Shown here: positions 42,330-51,021 of the stretch, in pieces
Layout: the number at the start of each line of letters is the position of its first letter
Numbering within the stretch: position 1 is the stretch's first letter
Source of the DNA: Leifsonia sp. EB41
GTDB lineage: Bacteria; Actinomycetota; Actinomycetes; Actinomycetales; Microbacteriaceae
Length of the DNA stretch: 64,000 bases
NCBI RefSeq assembly: GCF_041262565.1
Contig: NZ_JBGCCJ010000001.1
Span: 2,728,001-2,792,000, forward strand
Direction of reading: 5' to 3'
Translations under genes and position numbers: made by a program
Notes under the pieces: generated by a model
The model's database searches: none
What the model was told of the DNA's origin: nothing
What the model saw: only the letters and a program-made list of their open reading frames with translations

Positions 42330-43001
42330 CTAGGCGTCGAGGGCGGCGAAGCGTTCTATGTCGGTGGAGGTGCCGGAGATGATGATGAGGTCCTGGTCGG
42401 AGACCACAGTGTCGGCGGTGGCGTAGGTGAAGGGTCTGCCGGGGCTTTTCACGCCGACGACGGTGATGTTGTAGCGGCTGCGGACGCCGGAGGTCGTGAG
42501 GTCGACGTTGCGGATGGGCTTCGGCGGGTACATCTTGACCAGCGCGAAGTCGTCGTCGAACTCGATGAAGTCGAGCATCCTCCCCGACACCAGGTGCGCG
42601 ACGCGCTCGCCGGCCTCCGCCTCCGGGTAGATCACGTGGTTGGCGCCGATCCGCTCCAGGATCTTTCCGTGCGACTGCGAGATCGCCTTCGCCCAGATCT
42701 GCGGCACGTGGAGGTCGACCAGGTTCGCGGTGATGAGCACGCTCGCCTCGATCGACGACCCGACCGCGACGACCGCGATGGAGAAGTCCTCCGCGCCGAG
42801 CTGGCGCAGCGCCTCGATCGAGCGCGCGTCCGCCTGCACCGTGTGGGTGACCCGGTCGGCCCACTTCCCGACCAGCCCGGCGTCGGTGTCGATCGCCAGC
42901 ACCTCCCGGCCCAGCCGGTCGAGCTGCCCGGCGGTCGCGGCGCCGAAGCGGCCGAGGCCGATCACGAGGACGGGCGCGTTGTGCTTGATCCGGTCAACCA
43001 A
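42330..43001 (-). CDS. ktrA: Ktr/Trk potassium uptake regulatory subunit
   Basis: This 223-residue RCK protein has the Rossmann motif VLVIGLGRFGAATAGQLD and a C-terminal TrkA_C domain. It binds nucleotides and gates the potassium channel subunit encoded upstream on the same strand, which it overlaps by 8 bases. The trkA/ceoB name would also be acceptable. Confidence 0.9.
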   Translation of the reverse strand: MVDRIKHNAPVLVIGLGRFGAATAGQLDRLGREVLAIDTDAGLVGKWADRVTHTVQADARSIEALRQLGAEDFSIAVVAVGSSIEASVLITANLVDLHVPQIWAKAISQSHGKILERIGANHVIYPEAEAGERVAHLVSGRMLDFIEFDDDFALVKMYPPKPIRNVDLTTSGVRSRYNITVVGVKSPGRPFTYATADTVVSDQDLIIISGTSTDIERFAALDA

Positions 43002-44430
43002 CGAGCGGCCTCTCCTCGGGGTTCTGGTAGAGCTGCTTGCGCTGGCTCTGCGCCAGCGCCGCGGCGAGAGTCACTGTACCAACGCGCCCGCAGAACATCG
43101 TCGCCGCCATCACGTAGACGCCGGGGTCCGGCAGTCCCTGGGTCAGTCCGGTCGACAGCCCGCAGGTCGCGAACGCCGAGATGACGTCGAAGAGCACGTG
43201 GTCCAGCGGCGCCTTCGTGATCTGCAGGATGAGGATGCTCGCCACCGCCACGATCGTCGCGCCCCACAGCGCGACCGCCACCGACAGCCGCAGCACGTCG
43301 ATCGGGATGCGGCGCTTGAACGCGTCCATCGACTCCACGCCGCGCGCCTCGGCGAACGCGGCGAGGAAGAGCACCGCCAGCGTCGTCACCTTGATGCCGC
43401 CCGCGGTGGAGGCCGATCCGCCGCCGATGAACATCAGCATGTCGGTCACCAGCAGGCTCGACCCGTGCAGGTCCGCGATCGGGATGGTGGCGAAGCCTCC
43501 CGAGCGGGTCATCGTCGACAGGAAGAACGACTGGAACACCGTGTGCCCGGCGTCCAGGTGCCCGAACGTCTTGGGGTTGTCGTATTCGAGCACGATGTAC
43601 AGCACGGCGCCCGCGACAAGCAGGATGACCGACGTCAGCAGCGTCAGCTTGACGTGGATGGACCAGCGCCTGCGCCGCTTGCGCAGGATGGAGGCCAGCG
43701 CCAGGATCACCGGGAACCCGATCGAGCCGAGGAACACGCCGATCATGAGCGCGCCGAGGAACCAGTAGTCCTCCACGAACGGCGTCAGCCCTTCGGTGTT
43801 GGGCGCGAAACCGGTGTTGGTGAAGGCCATCGCCGAGTAGTAGAGGCTCTCCCAGATCGACGTGCCGACATCCATCCCCGCGATCAGCATGCGCGGGAAC
43901 AGCAGCAGGGCGACCCCGCCTTCGATCACGACCATGCTGATCGCGACCGTGCGCAGCAGCTTGCCCACATCGCCGAGCCGCACCGCCTGCCCCTCGGCGA
44001 CGGGGCCGGCGTGGATGCGCAGGGGATTGCTGTCGCTGGCCGCGATGAGCTTGGCGCGCAGGCCCAGGCGGCGCGAGACGACCATCCCGAGGATGCTAGC
44101 CATCGTCAGCACGCCCACCGCGCCGACCTGCACGCCGAGGTAGACGAGCAGGTGGCCGAACACCGACCAGTGTGTCGCCATGTCGACGGTCGAGAGTCCG
44201 GTCACGCAGATCACCGACGTCGCAGTGAAGAGCGAGTCGGCCAGGCCGGTCCACGTTCCGGAGGCCGACGCGATCGGGAGGGAGAACAGCAGGGTGAAGA
44301 CGAGGATCAGCAGGGTGAAGACGAGGATCGCGAACCGCGACGGGCTGCGCTGCGCGAACCCGTTCAGTGCCGCCCTCAGACGTCCCCTCGCGGCAGCGGG
44401 CCCGCGCCGAACCGGCGACGTCGTGCGCAT
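42994..44430 (-). CDS. ktrB: Ktr/Trk potassium transporter membrane subunit
   Basis: This 478-residue TrkH/KtrB protein has eight spans in four pore repeats. Filter-like segments include SVICVTGLST, AFTNTGFAPNTEG, TRSGGFATIP and ATCGLSTGLTQ. MRTTSPVRRG at 44430 is chosen because GGGAGG lies just before it; the upstream extension to 44508 lacks this. The first span contains a 7-residue tandem duplication (ILVFTLL twice) from a perfect 21-base repeat at 44287-44328. It imports K+ with KtrA. Confidence 0.92.
   Translation of the reverse strand: MRTTSPVRRGPAAARGRLRAALNGFAQRSPSRFAILVFTLLILVFTLLFSLPIASASGTWTGLADSLFTATSVICVTGLSTVDMATHWSVFGHLLVYLGVQVGAVGVLTMASILGMVVSRRLGLRAKLIAASDSNPLRIHAGPVAEGQAVRLGDVGKLLRTVAISMVVIEGGVALLLFPRMLIAGMDVGTSIWESLYYSAMAFTNTGFAPNTEGLTPFVEDYWFLGALMIGVFLGSIGFPVILALASILRKRRRRWSIHVKLTLLTSVILLVAGAVLYIVLEYDNPKTFGHLDAGHTVFQSFFLSTMTRSGGFATIPIADLHGSSLLVTDMLMFIGGGSASTAGGIKVTTLAVLFLAAFAEARGVESMDAFKRRIPIDVLRLSVAVALWGATIVAVASILILQITKAPLDHVLFDVISAFATCGLSTGLTQGLPDPGVYVMAATMFCGRVGTVTLAAALAQSQRKQLYQNPEERPLVG
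44287..44328. repeat. 21-base tandem duplication inside ktrB
   Basis: Two exact 21-base units (44287-44307 and 44308-44328) lie head to tail and encode ILVFTLL twice in the first membrane span. The phase is preserved. Identical copies suggest a recent slippage event. Confidence 0.85.
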
Positions 44431-44507
44431 CGTCCGTTCCTCCCGACAGCCTCGGACCGACAGCTTCGGACATGGTACTCCGACACCCGTACGACTAGCC
44501 TGGTGCA

Positions 44508-44924
44508 ATGGCCGACATCTTCGACGTGATCGCCGACCCGACGCGGCGCGACATCCTCAAAGTGCTGCTCGACCGCAACTCGGATGACGCGCGTCCCGTC
44601 GGGGAGATCTCGGTCTCGGAGATCGTGGCCACACTGGAGCTCAGCCAGCCCACGGTGTCCAAGCACCTCAAGGTGCTGCGCGAGGCGTCGCTGGTGTCCG
44701 TCCGCGAGGAGGGCCAGCACCGCTACTACCGGCTCGACCCCACGCCGCTGGAGGCCGTGGAGGACTGGGTCATCCCCTTCACCGCATCCGAGATCGACCT
44801 GTCCGCCTACTCGGTGCAGCTCGGCGACGAGACGCGCGAGTTCGCCAGCACGGTCGGCAAGGTGCTCGCCGACACCCGCCGCCGGGTGGAGCGCGTCACG
44901 CCGAAGAAGTGGCGCAGGGACTGA
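44508..44924 (+). CDS. ArsR family transcriptional regulator
   Basis: This 138-residue winged-helix protein has DVIADPTRRDILKVLLDRN and LELSQPTVSKHLKVLREASLVSVREEGQHRYYRLD, the ArsR core. The metal-binding Cys motif ELCVC is absent, so it likely senses something else. TAGCCT (44496-44501) is 6 bases before the ATG, giving a leaderless layout. It diverges from ktrB. Confidence 0.88.
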   Translation: MADIFDVIADPTRRDILKVLLDRNSDDARPVGEISVSEIVATLELSQPTVSKHLKVLREASLVSVREEGQHRYYRLDPTPLEAVEDWVIPFTASEIDLSAYSVQLGDETREFASTVGKVLADTRRRVERVTPKKWRRD

Positions 44925-45021
44925 TCCGCCTGCTGGAGTCCGACCCCGCGCACGGTCTAGAGTTCGCTAGTTCCCCGTCGTCACTACCCGAGTACGATGA
45001 CGGGCAAGAAAGGGACACCGC

Positions 45022-45252
45022 ATGGTTCACGATGGGGGCTCGAACGCTCTTCGCGAGGTGCGCTTCCTGACGGTCGCCGAAGTGGCCGACATGATGCGCG
45101 TCTCCCGCATGACCGTCTACCGGCTCGTCCACTCCGGTGAGCTTCCGGCGATCCGTTTCGGCCGTTCGTTCCGCGTTCCGGAGTCCGCCGTGGCGCAGGC
45201 GCTGGAGGCCGTGCGGCCCCACCTGGAGGGCGGCGTCGCGGACTCGGCGTGA
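45022..45252 (+). CDS. bldC: BldC-like small MerR-type DNA-binding protein
   Basis: This 76-residue single-domain protein has FLTVAEVADMMRVSRMTVYRLVHSGELPAIRFGRSFRVPE, the BldC/excisionase-like winged helix. In Streptomyces BldC binds cooperatively to direct repeats and controls development; in non-sporulating actinobacteria its role is less clear. AAAGGGA precedes the ATG. It is followed by a GCCGCG/CGCGGC hairpin (45279-45295) and the mini ribosomal gene. Confidence 0.85.
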   Translation: MVHDGGSNALREVRFLTVAEVADMMRVSRMTVYRLVHSGELPAIRFGRSFRVPESAVAQALEAVRPHLEGGVADSA

Positions 45253-45320
45253 AGTCGGGTAGACTGGCTGCTCGTGTCGCCGCGTTTTTCGCGGCAAACC
45301 CCTAACTTTGTGAGGTCTAC

Positions 45321-45419
45321 GTGGGTTCCGTTATCAAGAAGCGTCGCAAGCGTATGGCGAAGAAGAAGCACCGCAAGCTTCTTCGCAAGACGCGCCACCA
45401 GCGTCGCAACAAGAAGTAG
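45321..45419 (+). CDS. bS22 / AURKAIP1-COX24 domain mini ribosomal protein
   Basis: This 32-residue, extremely basic protein reads GSVIKKRRKRMAKKKHRK near the start and continues RKTRHQRRNKK at the end. It matches the AURKAIP1/COX24-domain proteins conserved in actinobacteria and identified as bS22 in mycobacterial ribosomes. The start is a GTG at 45321 after GTGAGG. Its small size makes it easy to miss. It lies between bldC and a terminator. Confidence 0.85.
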   Translation: MGSVIKKRRKRMAKKKHRKLLRKTRHQRRNKK

Positions 45420-45439
45420 ACCTCAGCGTCTGCTGCTCG

Positions 45440-45465
45440 AGCGCCGGTCCGTGAGGTCCGGCGCT
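45440..45465 (+). terminator. terminator after the mini ribosomal gene
   Basis: AGCGCCGG (45440-45447) pairs with CCGGCGCT (45458-45465), with a 10-base loop and a tail reading TTCTGCTGT. It lies 20 bases after the stop codon. Confidence 0.6.
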
Positions 45466-45498
45466 TTCTGCTGTCCAAACGCGGTTAGGCTGGATCCC

Positions 45499-45765
45499 GT
45501 GTCCACCGTCACCGTCACGCTCATCGGCAAGCCGGGCTGTCACCTCTGCGACGACGCACGGGAGGCGATCCGCTCGGTGATCGACGGTCTCCCCTCCGGC
45601 GCCCCAGAAGTGCGCGTGGAGGAGCTCAGCATCCTGGAGGACGCCGAGCTGCACGAGCGCTACGTGGAGGACATCCCGGTCGTGCTCGTGGACGGCCGAC
45701 AGCACACTTACTGGCGCGTCGACCAGGCGCGCCTGCGCACCGCCCTGCTGGAGGAGGCCCGTTGA
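45499..45765 (+). CDS. glutaredoxin-like (DUF836-type) thioredoxin-fold protein
   Basis: This 88-residue protein has VTLIGKPGCHLCDDAREAI with a CxxC redox motif and ends with VPVVLVDGRQ-like cis-Pro and Gly segments (EDIPVVLVDGRQ). It belongs to the glutaredoxin-like family of unknown partner. TAGGCT (45486-45491) is 7 bases before the GTG, again leaderless in layout. It overlaps the next gene by 4 bases. Confidence 0.85.
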   Translation: MSTVTVTLIGKPGCHLCDDAREAIRSVIDGLPSGAPEVRVEELSILEDAELHERYVEDIPVVLVDGRQHTYWRVDQARLRTALLEEAR

Positions 45766-46061
45766 CCCTGCGTCACGTCGTCATGTGGAAGCTCGCGTCG
45801 ACCGAGGAGGCGGAGCGCGCCGACCAGGCCGCACGCATCAAGGCGGGGCTGGAGTCGCTGCCCGCCGTCGTCCCGGAGATCCTGCGCTTCGAGGTGGGGA
45901 TCAACTCCCTGCCGGTGAACGAGTTCGACATCGTGCTCGTCAGCGACTTCGAGGACGAGGCCGCCCTGCAGCGCTACGTGGTGCACCCCGAGCACGAGAA
46001 GGTCGCGTCGTACATCCGGTCCGTCGTCTCCGGCCGCGCGGCCGTGGACGCCGAGTACTGA
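45762..46061 (+). CDS. Dabb (stress-responsive alpha/beta barrel) protein
   Basis: This 99-residue protein begins LRHVVMWKLASTEEAER and has FDIVLVSDFEDEAALQRYVVHPEHEKV, the Dabb fold with its typical HPxHxxV end. These dimeric ferredoxin-like barrels occur as stress proteins and as small enzymes. It is coupled to the glutaredoxin-like gene. Function unknown. Confidence 0.85.
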   Translation: MTLRHVVMWKLASTEEAERADQAARIKAGLESLPAVVPEILRFEVGINSLPVNEFDIVLVSDFEDEAALQRYVVHPEHEKVASYIRSVVSGRAAVDAEY

Positions 46062-46112
46062 CCCCCCCGACGCACGCTGAGCCCCGACGCGCGCTGAGCA
46101 CTGAACGCACGC

Positions 46113-46143
46113 GTGCCCGGCGCCTGAGACAGGCGCCGGGCAC
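46113..46143. terminator. perfect bidirectional terminator hairpin
   Basis: GTGCCCGGCGCCTG (46113-46126) and CAGGCGCCGGGCAC (46130-46143) form a 14-base perfect stem with a 3-base loop between the convergent Dabb and GntR genes. Just before it lie two near-identical 17-base direct repeats (CCCGACGCRCGCTGAGC). Confidence 0.7.
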
Positions 46144-46160
46144 GGGCGGACGGAGGTCGC

Positions 46161-46862
46161 TCAGACCACGGGGCTCTCTTCGATGTCCTCGTCGCTGCGG
46201 CGGTAGTCCGAGAGGAACTGCGCGAGCGTCGGGGCGTACAGCGCGCGCACGAGGTCGCCGGCCTTCTCGCCGTCGTGCGCCTTGGCGGCGTCGTGGATCT
46301 CGGTGACGCGCGCGGGCAGCTCGTCGGTGTCGAACGGACGCTTCCACACGGAAATGTAACGCAGCACCTGCGGGCTCAGGCCCTCGCTGATCGCGAGCAG
46401 CACGTCGTTGCCGCTGTTGCGCTCGAACTCCAGGAAGAAGTCGTTGACCGCGCGGCCGAGGGCCGGGAGGTTGCTCGACTTGGCGGCCTTGCGGATCTCC
46501 TTGACCGCCTTGTCCTGACGGCTGAGCGCCGCGTTGTCGAGGCCGGGGACCGAGGTGCGCGCTGCGTACTCGTGCAGGAGGCCGGTCGTGTAGATCGCCT
46601 CGTCGATCGCGCGGAGGTCGATGGGCGCGACGCGCGTGTAGCGGTTCGGGGCCATCTCGACGAGCCCGATGTCGGCGAGCTTCATCAGCGCCTCGCGGAT
46701 CGGCGTGCGGGAGACGCCGAGCCACGCGGTGAGCTTCTCGTCCAGCAGGGTCTCGCCCGGCTCCAGCGTGCCGTCGAGGATGCCCTCGTACAGGCGGTTG
46801 TAGACGACGTCGCGCAGGAGCTGGCGCTCGACGGGTGCGGAGTCTTTGACGGGGAGCGGCAT
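46161..46862 (-). CDS. GntR/FCD-like transcriptional regulator (second of pair)
   Basis: This 233-residue protein has an N-terminal GntR winged helix (LRDVVYNRLYEGILDGTLEPGETLLDEKLTAWLGVSRTPIREALMKLADIGLV) and an all-helical C-terminal effector domain of FCD type or a relative. The ATG at 46862 overlaps the stop of the first regulator (TGATG). The pair is probably a duplication with separate ligands. Targets are unknown. Confidence 0.85.
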   Translation of the reverse strand: MPLPVKDSAPVERQLLRDVVYNRLYEGILDGTLEPGETLLDEKLTAWLGVSRTPIREALMKLADIGLVEMAPNRYTRVAPIDLRAIDEAIYTTGLLHEYAARTSVPGLDNAALSRQDKAVKEIRKAAKSSNLPALGRAVNDFFLEFERNSGNDVLLAISEGLSPQVLRYISVWKRPFDTDELPARVTEIHDAAKAHDGEKAGDLVRALYAPTLAQFLSDYRRSDEDIEESPVV

Positions 46863-47539
46863 CAGCGGGCCTCCTTCGATGCGAACTCGTCCACGACGGT
46901 GACGAGCCCCTTGTTCCAGAAGTCGGACACGCCCTTGGCGGCCTTGGCGCCATTGCCGGCGATGGCCGCGTCGACGGCGGTCGCGACGTGGGCCGCGCCC
47001 TTCGTGAACGCCTTCGACGACGGCGCAGCGATCAGCGCACGGCGCACCTCGGGGAGGTGGCGCGTGAACAGCTTCGCGAGCGTGCGGTTGTCGAGGCGGC
47101 GGAGGAAGACGTTGACGAAGCCGTCGGTGAGCACGCGCTCCTTGACCAGCTGCGCCATGTCGTCGCCGTCGCCCATCCGCTCCTTGAAGGCGCGGAGGGC
47201 GTCCTTGTCGTCCTCGGTGAGGAGCGGGGTCGTGTCGCGCACGATGCCGACGAGGAGGCTGCCAACGGTGTCGATGAGCGCACGGAGGCGCACGGGGTCG
47301 ATCGGCGTGACGCGGGTGCGCTTCTGGGGCATGATCTCCACGAGTCCCATTGCCGCGAGCTGGTTCAGGGCTTCGCGGACGGGGGTTCGGGAGACTCCGA
47401 CCCACTTCTCGATCTCAGCGTCGTAGAGCTGTTCTCCTGGCGTGAGGTCCCCGTCGACGATTGCGTCGAGTAGACGAACGAATACTTCGTCCCGGATGAG
47501 CCGTCGGGGACTGACGGCCTCTGCGATGGGTACAGGCAT
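46862..47539 (-). CDS. GntR family transcriptional regulator (first of pair)
   Basis: This 225-residue GntR protein has LIRDEVFVRLLDAIVDGDLTPGEQLYDAEIEKWVGVSRTPVREALNQLAAMGLV and a helical C-terminal domain similar in plan to its neighbour. On the minus strand TAATAT (47546-47551) lies 6 bases before the ATG and TTGCAC lies 16 bases further upstream, so the message should be leaderless. It is co-transcribed with the second regulator. Confidence 0.85.
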   Translation of the reverse strand: MPVPIAEAVSPRRLIRDEVFVRLLDAIVDGDLTPGEQLYDAEIEKWVGVSRTPVREALNQLAAMGLVEIMPQKRTRVTPIDPVRLRALIDTVGSLLVGIVRDTTPLLTEDDKDALRAFKERMGDGDDMAQLVKERVLTDGFVNVFLRRLDNRTLAKLFTRHLPEVRRALIAAPSSKAFTKGAAHVATAVDAAIAGNGAKAAKGVSDFWNKGLVTVVDEFASKEAR

Positions 47540-47619
47540 ACATGAATATTACATCCACCTGCGTTGGGTGCAAGGCCATCGCGTGATGAAGTTAGGCGTG
47601 TCGTATCGCAGAATAGTCT

Positions 47620-47641
47620 GCCGGGCGCCCAAAAGCGCCCG
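47620..47641. terminator. terminator hairpin after the SHOCT gene
   Basis: CCGGGCGC (47620-47627) and GCGCCCGG (47634-47641) form an 8-base stem with a CCAAAA loop downstream of the SHOCT gene on the minus strand. Confidence 0.5.
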
Positions 47642-47670
47642 GATCCGGCTGAAAAGCGCCTGGGTCCTGC

Positions 47671-48057
47671 TCAGAATCGGTTTCCGAGCGCCTTCGCCTT
47701 GAGCGCGTCGAACTCGTTCTGGCTGATCACGCCCTTGTCCAGGAGCGCCTTCGCCTGCTCGATGTCGGCGGCCGGGGTCGCCGACGGCGTGGGGTGCGTG
47801 TAGTAGTCGGTGTCCTCCGGGACGGTCCTGCGGTCGCGCGCGTTGCGCTCCGCCATGCCGCGACCGCGCGCGATCAGGTACACCAGCGCGGTGAGGAAGG
47901 GCACGAAGATGAGGAAGATCACCCACACGGCCTTCCACCAGCCGTTCAGCTTCTCGTCGCGGAACAGGTCGACCAGGATCGTGAACAGCACCATCAGGTA
48001 GGCGACGAAGGCGAACGCCCAGAAGATCAGCCAGATGAAGTTCCAGAAACCGTTCAC
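47671..48057 (-). CDS. SHOCT domain membrane protein with PLDc_N-like N-terminus
   Basis: This 128-residue protein has two spans (FWNFIWLIFWAFAFVAYLMV and WWKAVWVIFLIFVPFLTALV), then the RGRGMAERN linker and a C-terminal SHOCT motif (IEQAKALLDKGVISQNEFDALKAKALG). The GTG at 48057 follows GAGAGGAG with good spacing and is preferred to the frame start at 48087. Function unknown; such proteins often sit near stress genes. Confidence 0.85.
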   Translation of the reverse strand: MNGFWNFIWLIFWAFAFVAYLMVLFTILVDLFRDEKLNGWWKAVWVIFLIFVPFLTALVYLIARGRGMAERNARDRRTVPEDTDYYTHPTPSATPAADIEQAKALLDKGVISQNEFDALKAKALGNRF

Positions 48058-48164
48058 GACGGGGCTCCTCTCGATCGGTGTGCACACCGTAGCCGCGCCG
48101 CGGCTCGCCTGGCTAGACGGCAGTGCTCGGCCGTCGCGACGGTGGGCGCGGTTAGGCTGACCGC

Positions 48165-50087
48165 ATGCTCAGCCAGCTGCCCCCTCGCGTGTGGCGGGGG
48201 AGGACGCCCGGCGGCTGGGTCGCCCTCATCGCAGGCCTGATCGTCGGAATCCCTGTCGCGCTCGCGGCGGGGCTTGTGCTGCTCACGCTCGGTGTCGTGG
48301 CTGTCGTTGTCGGAGCCGTGGTCGCACTCCTCGCGCTTGCCGCCGAATGGGTCTGGTACCTCGTGCAGCGCGCGTCGCGCGTGCGGTACCCGTTCCCTGT
48401 GCCCGCGCCGCGCCGCCGTCGCGCCAGGCGCACCGCTCTGAGCGCGCTCTACCTCACGGCCGCGCCCCGGCTGACCGGCGGACTGGCCAGGGTCGCAGGC
48501 TGGGTGCTCGGGCCGGTCGCCCTCCTGATCGGGCTGGTCGGGATCGTGCTGCCGCGCTGGCGCGCCCGGCCCTACCTGGCCGTCTTCACCCTCCCGGCGC
48601 TGCTGCGCAAGACGGTCGCCCTCGGGCGCAGGCGCGGGCTGCTGCGCGACGGGCACGACGCGGTGCTGCTCGGCTACGACGACCTCCTGGAGCGCCGGTT
48701 CCCGCTCCTGCACGACTTCCTGACCTGGTGGGGCGACCCGGGACGCGGCGACGACTACACGCCGACGCCCGGCCTCCCCGACGTGCCCGCCGGGCTGCTC
48801 GGCCTGGAACTCGGCCCGTCCCCCGACCCGCTCGGCCAGCCCGGACTTGCCGCGGGGGCGATGCGCCGCCGGTCCGTGCACACGCTCCGCGACCTGCTGC
48901 TCAGCCAGCGCGAGATCGACGACCTCTGCGACCCCGACCTGGACGAGCGCATCGACACCGCGGTCATCCGGTTGGTCGAGCGCGAGCACGAGGGCGTCCG
49001 GCACTGGATCGTGCAGTTCCCGAGCACGAAGTCCTGGAGTCCGCGGCCCGGCATCGCCCCCAACGATCTGACCGCGGACCTCGTCATCGGCGCCGAGCAC
49101 GAGGCCACCATCACCCGGGCGGCGCTGGAGGCGATGCGGGAGGCCGGCATCCGCCCCGGCGAGCCCGTCGTGCTGGCCGGGTTCAGCCTCGGCGGGATGG
49201 TCGCCTCGCAGGTCGCTGTGCGGGCGCACGCCGCGGGGTTCGCCGTGACGCACCTGGTCGTCGCCGGCACGCCGCTCGGCCGCCTGCCCATCCCGGCCGG
49301 CATCCGCACCCTGGCCATCGAGCACGTGCTCGACCTCGTCCCGCGCATCGACGGCAGGGAGAACCCGGTGCGCCTGGACCTCGACGGCGCGCGGGTGCTG
49401 GTCACCGTCAAGGCCGGCCCGGCGCTCGCACCCGGCTTCCGGCTCGGCGCCCTGCACCAGGCGATCGCATACGCCGACACCGCAGGCGCGATCGAGACCG
49501 ATCCTCCGGGCGACGCCGTGGCCGTGCTCCTGGGCGAGCTGCGGCCGTTCTTCGGCCCGGGGCAGCGCGTCCACGACCGCTCCGCGCTCCGGGCGGGGAG
49601 CCTGACGGCGCAGGCCGCCGTGCCGCTGTACCTGCACAGCACCGTGGACGAGGGAATCACCCGCGGCGCGCTCCGGCAGTCGCTGCGCCGGCTCGCGGGC
49701 GTCTACGCGGTGGACGTGTACCAGTCACGCGGCGGCCTCGCGACGACGATCCTGTGGAGCGCCGACGTGCTGGTCCGCGCGCTCGGACCCTGGCTCGCCC
49801 CCACCAGGCGCGCGGCGATCTATCGCGGCCTGCTGTCGCTGCTCGGCCGGCGGCGCGCGGTCGGCATCCACCTGCGCCTGCAGGCCCGCGAGACCCCCGG
49901 ACTGACCTGGGAGGCCACGCTCCAACGGATGCCGGACGGGCGCTGGCGGGAGACCATCGACGTCATCGTGGACGACCGGGCCAGGCCGGAGGACGTGTCC
50001 CGGCTGTTCCCGGAGGGTGTGAGGACGCGGGTGGTGCTGCACCGACCGGACGCGTTCGAGCCGGTGCTCGACGCCGCAGGGGTCTGA
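48165..50087 (+). CDS. large alpha/beta hydrolase with N-terminal membrane segment
   Basis: This 640-residue protein has hydrophobic N-terminal stretches (about 17-65 and 115-135) and then a hydrolase domain with nucleophile elbow LAGFSLGGMVAS (Ser about 350) and a late HSTVDEG that may hold the His. It resembles a lipase or esterase, but I recognize no named family. TAGGCT (48153-48158) is 6 bases before the ATG. Likely membrane-anchored; substrate unknown. Confidence 0.75.
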   Translation: MLSQLPPRVWRGRTPGGWVALIAGLIVGIPVALAAGLVLLTLGVVAVVVGAVVALLALAAEWVWYLVQRASRVRYPFPVPAPRRRRARRTALSALYLTAAPRLTGGLARVAGWVLGPVALLIGLVGIVLPRWRARPYLAVFTLPALLRKTVALGRRRGLLRDGHDAVLLGYDDLLERRFPLLHDFLTWWGDPGRGDDYTPTPGLPDVPAGLLGLELGPSPDPLGQPGLAAGAMRRRSVHTLRDLLLSQREIDDLCDPDLDERIDTAVIRLVEREHEGVRHWIVQFPSTKSWSPRPGIAPNDLTADLVIGAEHEATITRAALEAMREAGIRPGEPVVLAGFSLGGMVASQVAVRAHAAGFAVTHLVVAGTPLGRLPIPAGIRTLAIEHVLDLVPRIDGRENPVRLDLDGARVLVTVKAGPALAPGFRLGALHQAIAYADTAGAIETDPPGDAVAVLLGELRPFFGPGQRVHDRSALRAGSLTAQAAVPLYLHSTVDEGITRGALRQSLRRLAGVYAVDVYQSRGGLATTILWSADVLVRALGPWLAPTRRAAIYRGLLSLLGRRRAVGIHLRLQARETPGLTWEATLQRMPDGRWRETIDVIVDDRARPEDVSRLFPEGVRTRVVLHRPDAFEPVLDAAGV

Positions 50088-50151
50088 TCGCGTCGTACGA
50101 TCGGCGGGACGGTCCACCGCGGAGGGTGCGACCCGGTGGCGAGGAGGGGAC

Positions 50152-51006
50152 ATGGGACGCGAGACGTTTTGGGCCGAGGACCCCGACCCGCTGCTGCGCG
50201 TCGGCGAGGGCTTCCTGCTCGCCGGCAGCGATACCGCGGGGAAGCCGGGGTTCGACGGACGCAAGAAGGACGGCGCGGAGGCGCTCGCCGAGGGAGCCGC
50301 GATCCTCGCCGACCTCCAGGAACGCCTGTTCGCAGCGGGGACGCTCGGCGACCGGCGCAGCGTGCTGCTCGTCCTGCAGGCGATGGACACGGCGGGCAAG
50401 GGCGGCATCGTGACCCACGTCGTCGGGCAGATGAACCTCGGCGGCGTGCGGTACGCGGGCTTCAAGAAGCCGACGCGGGTCGAGCTCGCCCACGACTTCC
50501 TCTGGCGGATCTGGAGCCACGTGCCGGCGGCGGGCGAGGTCGGCGTCTTCGACCGCTCGCACTACGAGGACGTCCTCATCGGCCGGGTGCGCAAGCTGGC
50601 GTCCGAGGAGGAGATCGAGCGTCGCTACAGCGCGATCAACGAGTTCGAGCTGGAGCTGGCGGAGTCGGGGACGACGATCGTCAAGGTGATGCTGAACCTG
50701 GGCAAGGACGAGCAGAAGAAGCGCCTCGGCGACCGGCTGAAGCGCGTCGACAAGCAGTGGAAGTACACGACAGGCGACGTGGACGAGCGGCTGCTCTGGG
50801 ACAGCTACCAGGACGCGTACCAGGTCGTCTTCGACCGCACGTCGACGGCGTACGCGCCCTGGTACGTCGTGCCGGCCGACCGCAAGTGGTACGCGAGGCT
50901 CGCGGTTCAGCACCTCCTCATCCACGCCCTGGAGGACCTGGAACTGGGGTGGCCGGCGCCGGACTACGACGTGCAGGTCGAGAAGGCGCGGCTGGCGGCG
51001 AGCTAG
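50152..51006 (+). CDS. polyphosphate kinase 2 family protein
   Basis: This 284-residue PPK2 protein has Walker A QAMDTAGKGGIV and Walker B FDRSHYEDVLIGR, with the lid motif LGKDEQKKRL. It transfers phosphate between polyphosphate and a nucleotide, most likely making ADP/GDP or ATP from polyP. The PPK2 subclass cannot be fixed by eye. GGCGAGGAGGGGAC precedes the ATG. Confidence 0.9.
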   Translation: MGRETFWAEDPDPLLRVGEGFLLAGSDTAGKPGFDGRKKDGAEALAEGAAILADLQERLFAAGTLGDRRSVLLVLQAMDTAGKGGIVTHVVGQMNLGGVRYAGFKKPTRVELAHDFLWRIWSHVPAAGEVGVFDRSHYEDVLIGRVRKLASEEEIERRYSAINEFELELAESGTTIVKVMLNLGKDEQKKRLGDRLKRVDKQWKYTTGDVDERLLWDSYQDAYQVVFDRTSTAYAPWYVVPADRKWYARLAVQHLLIHALEDLELGWPAPDYDVQVEKARLAAS

Positions 51007-51021
51007 CGAGCGTCCAGGCGC

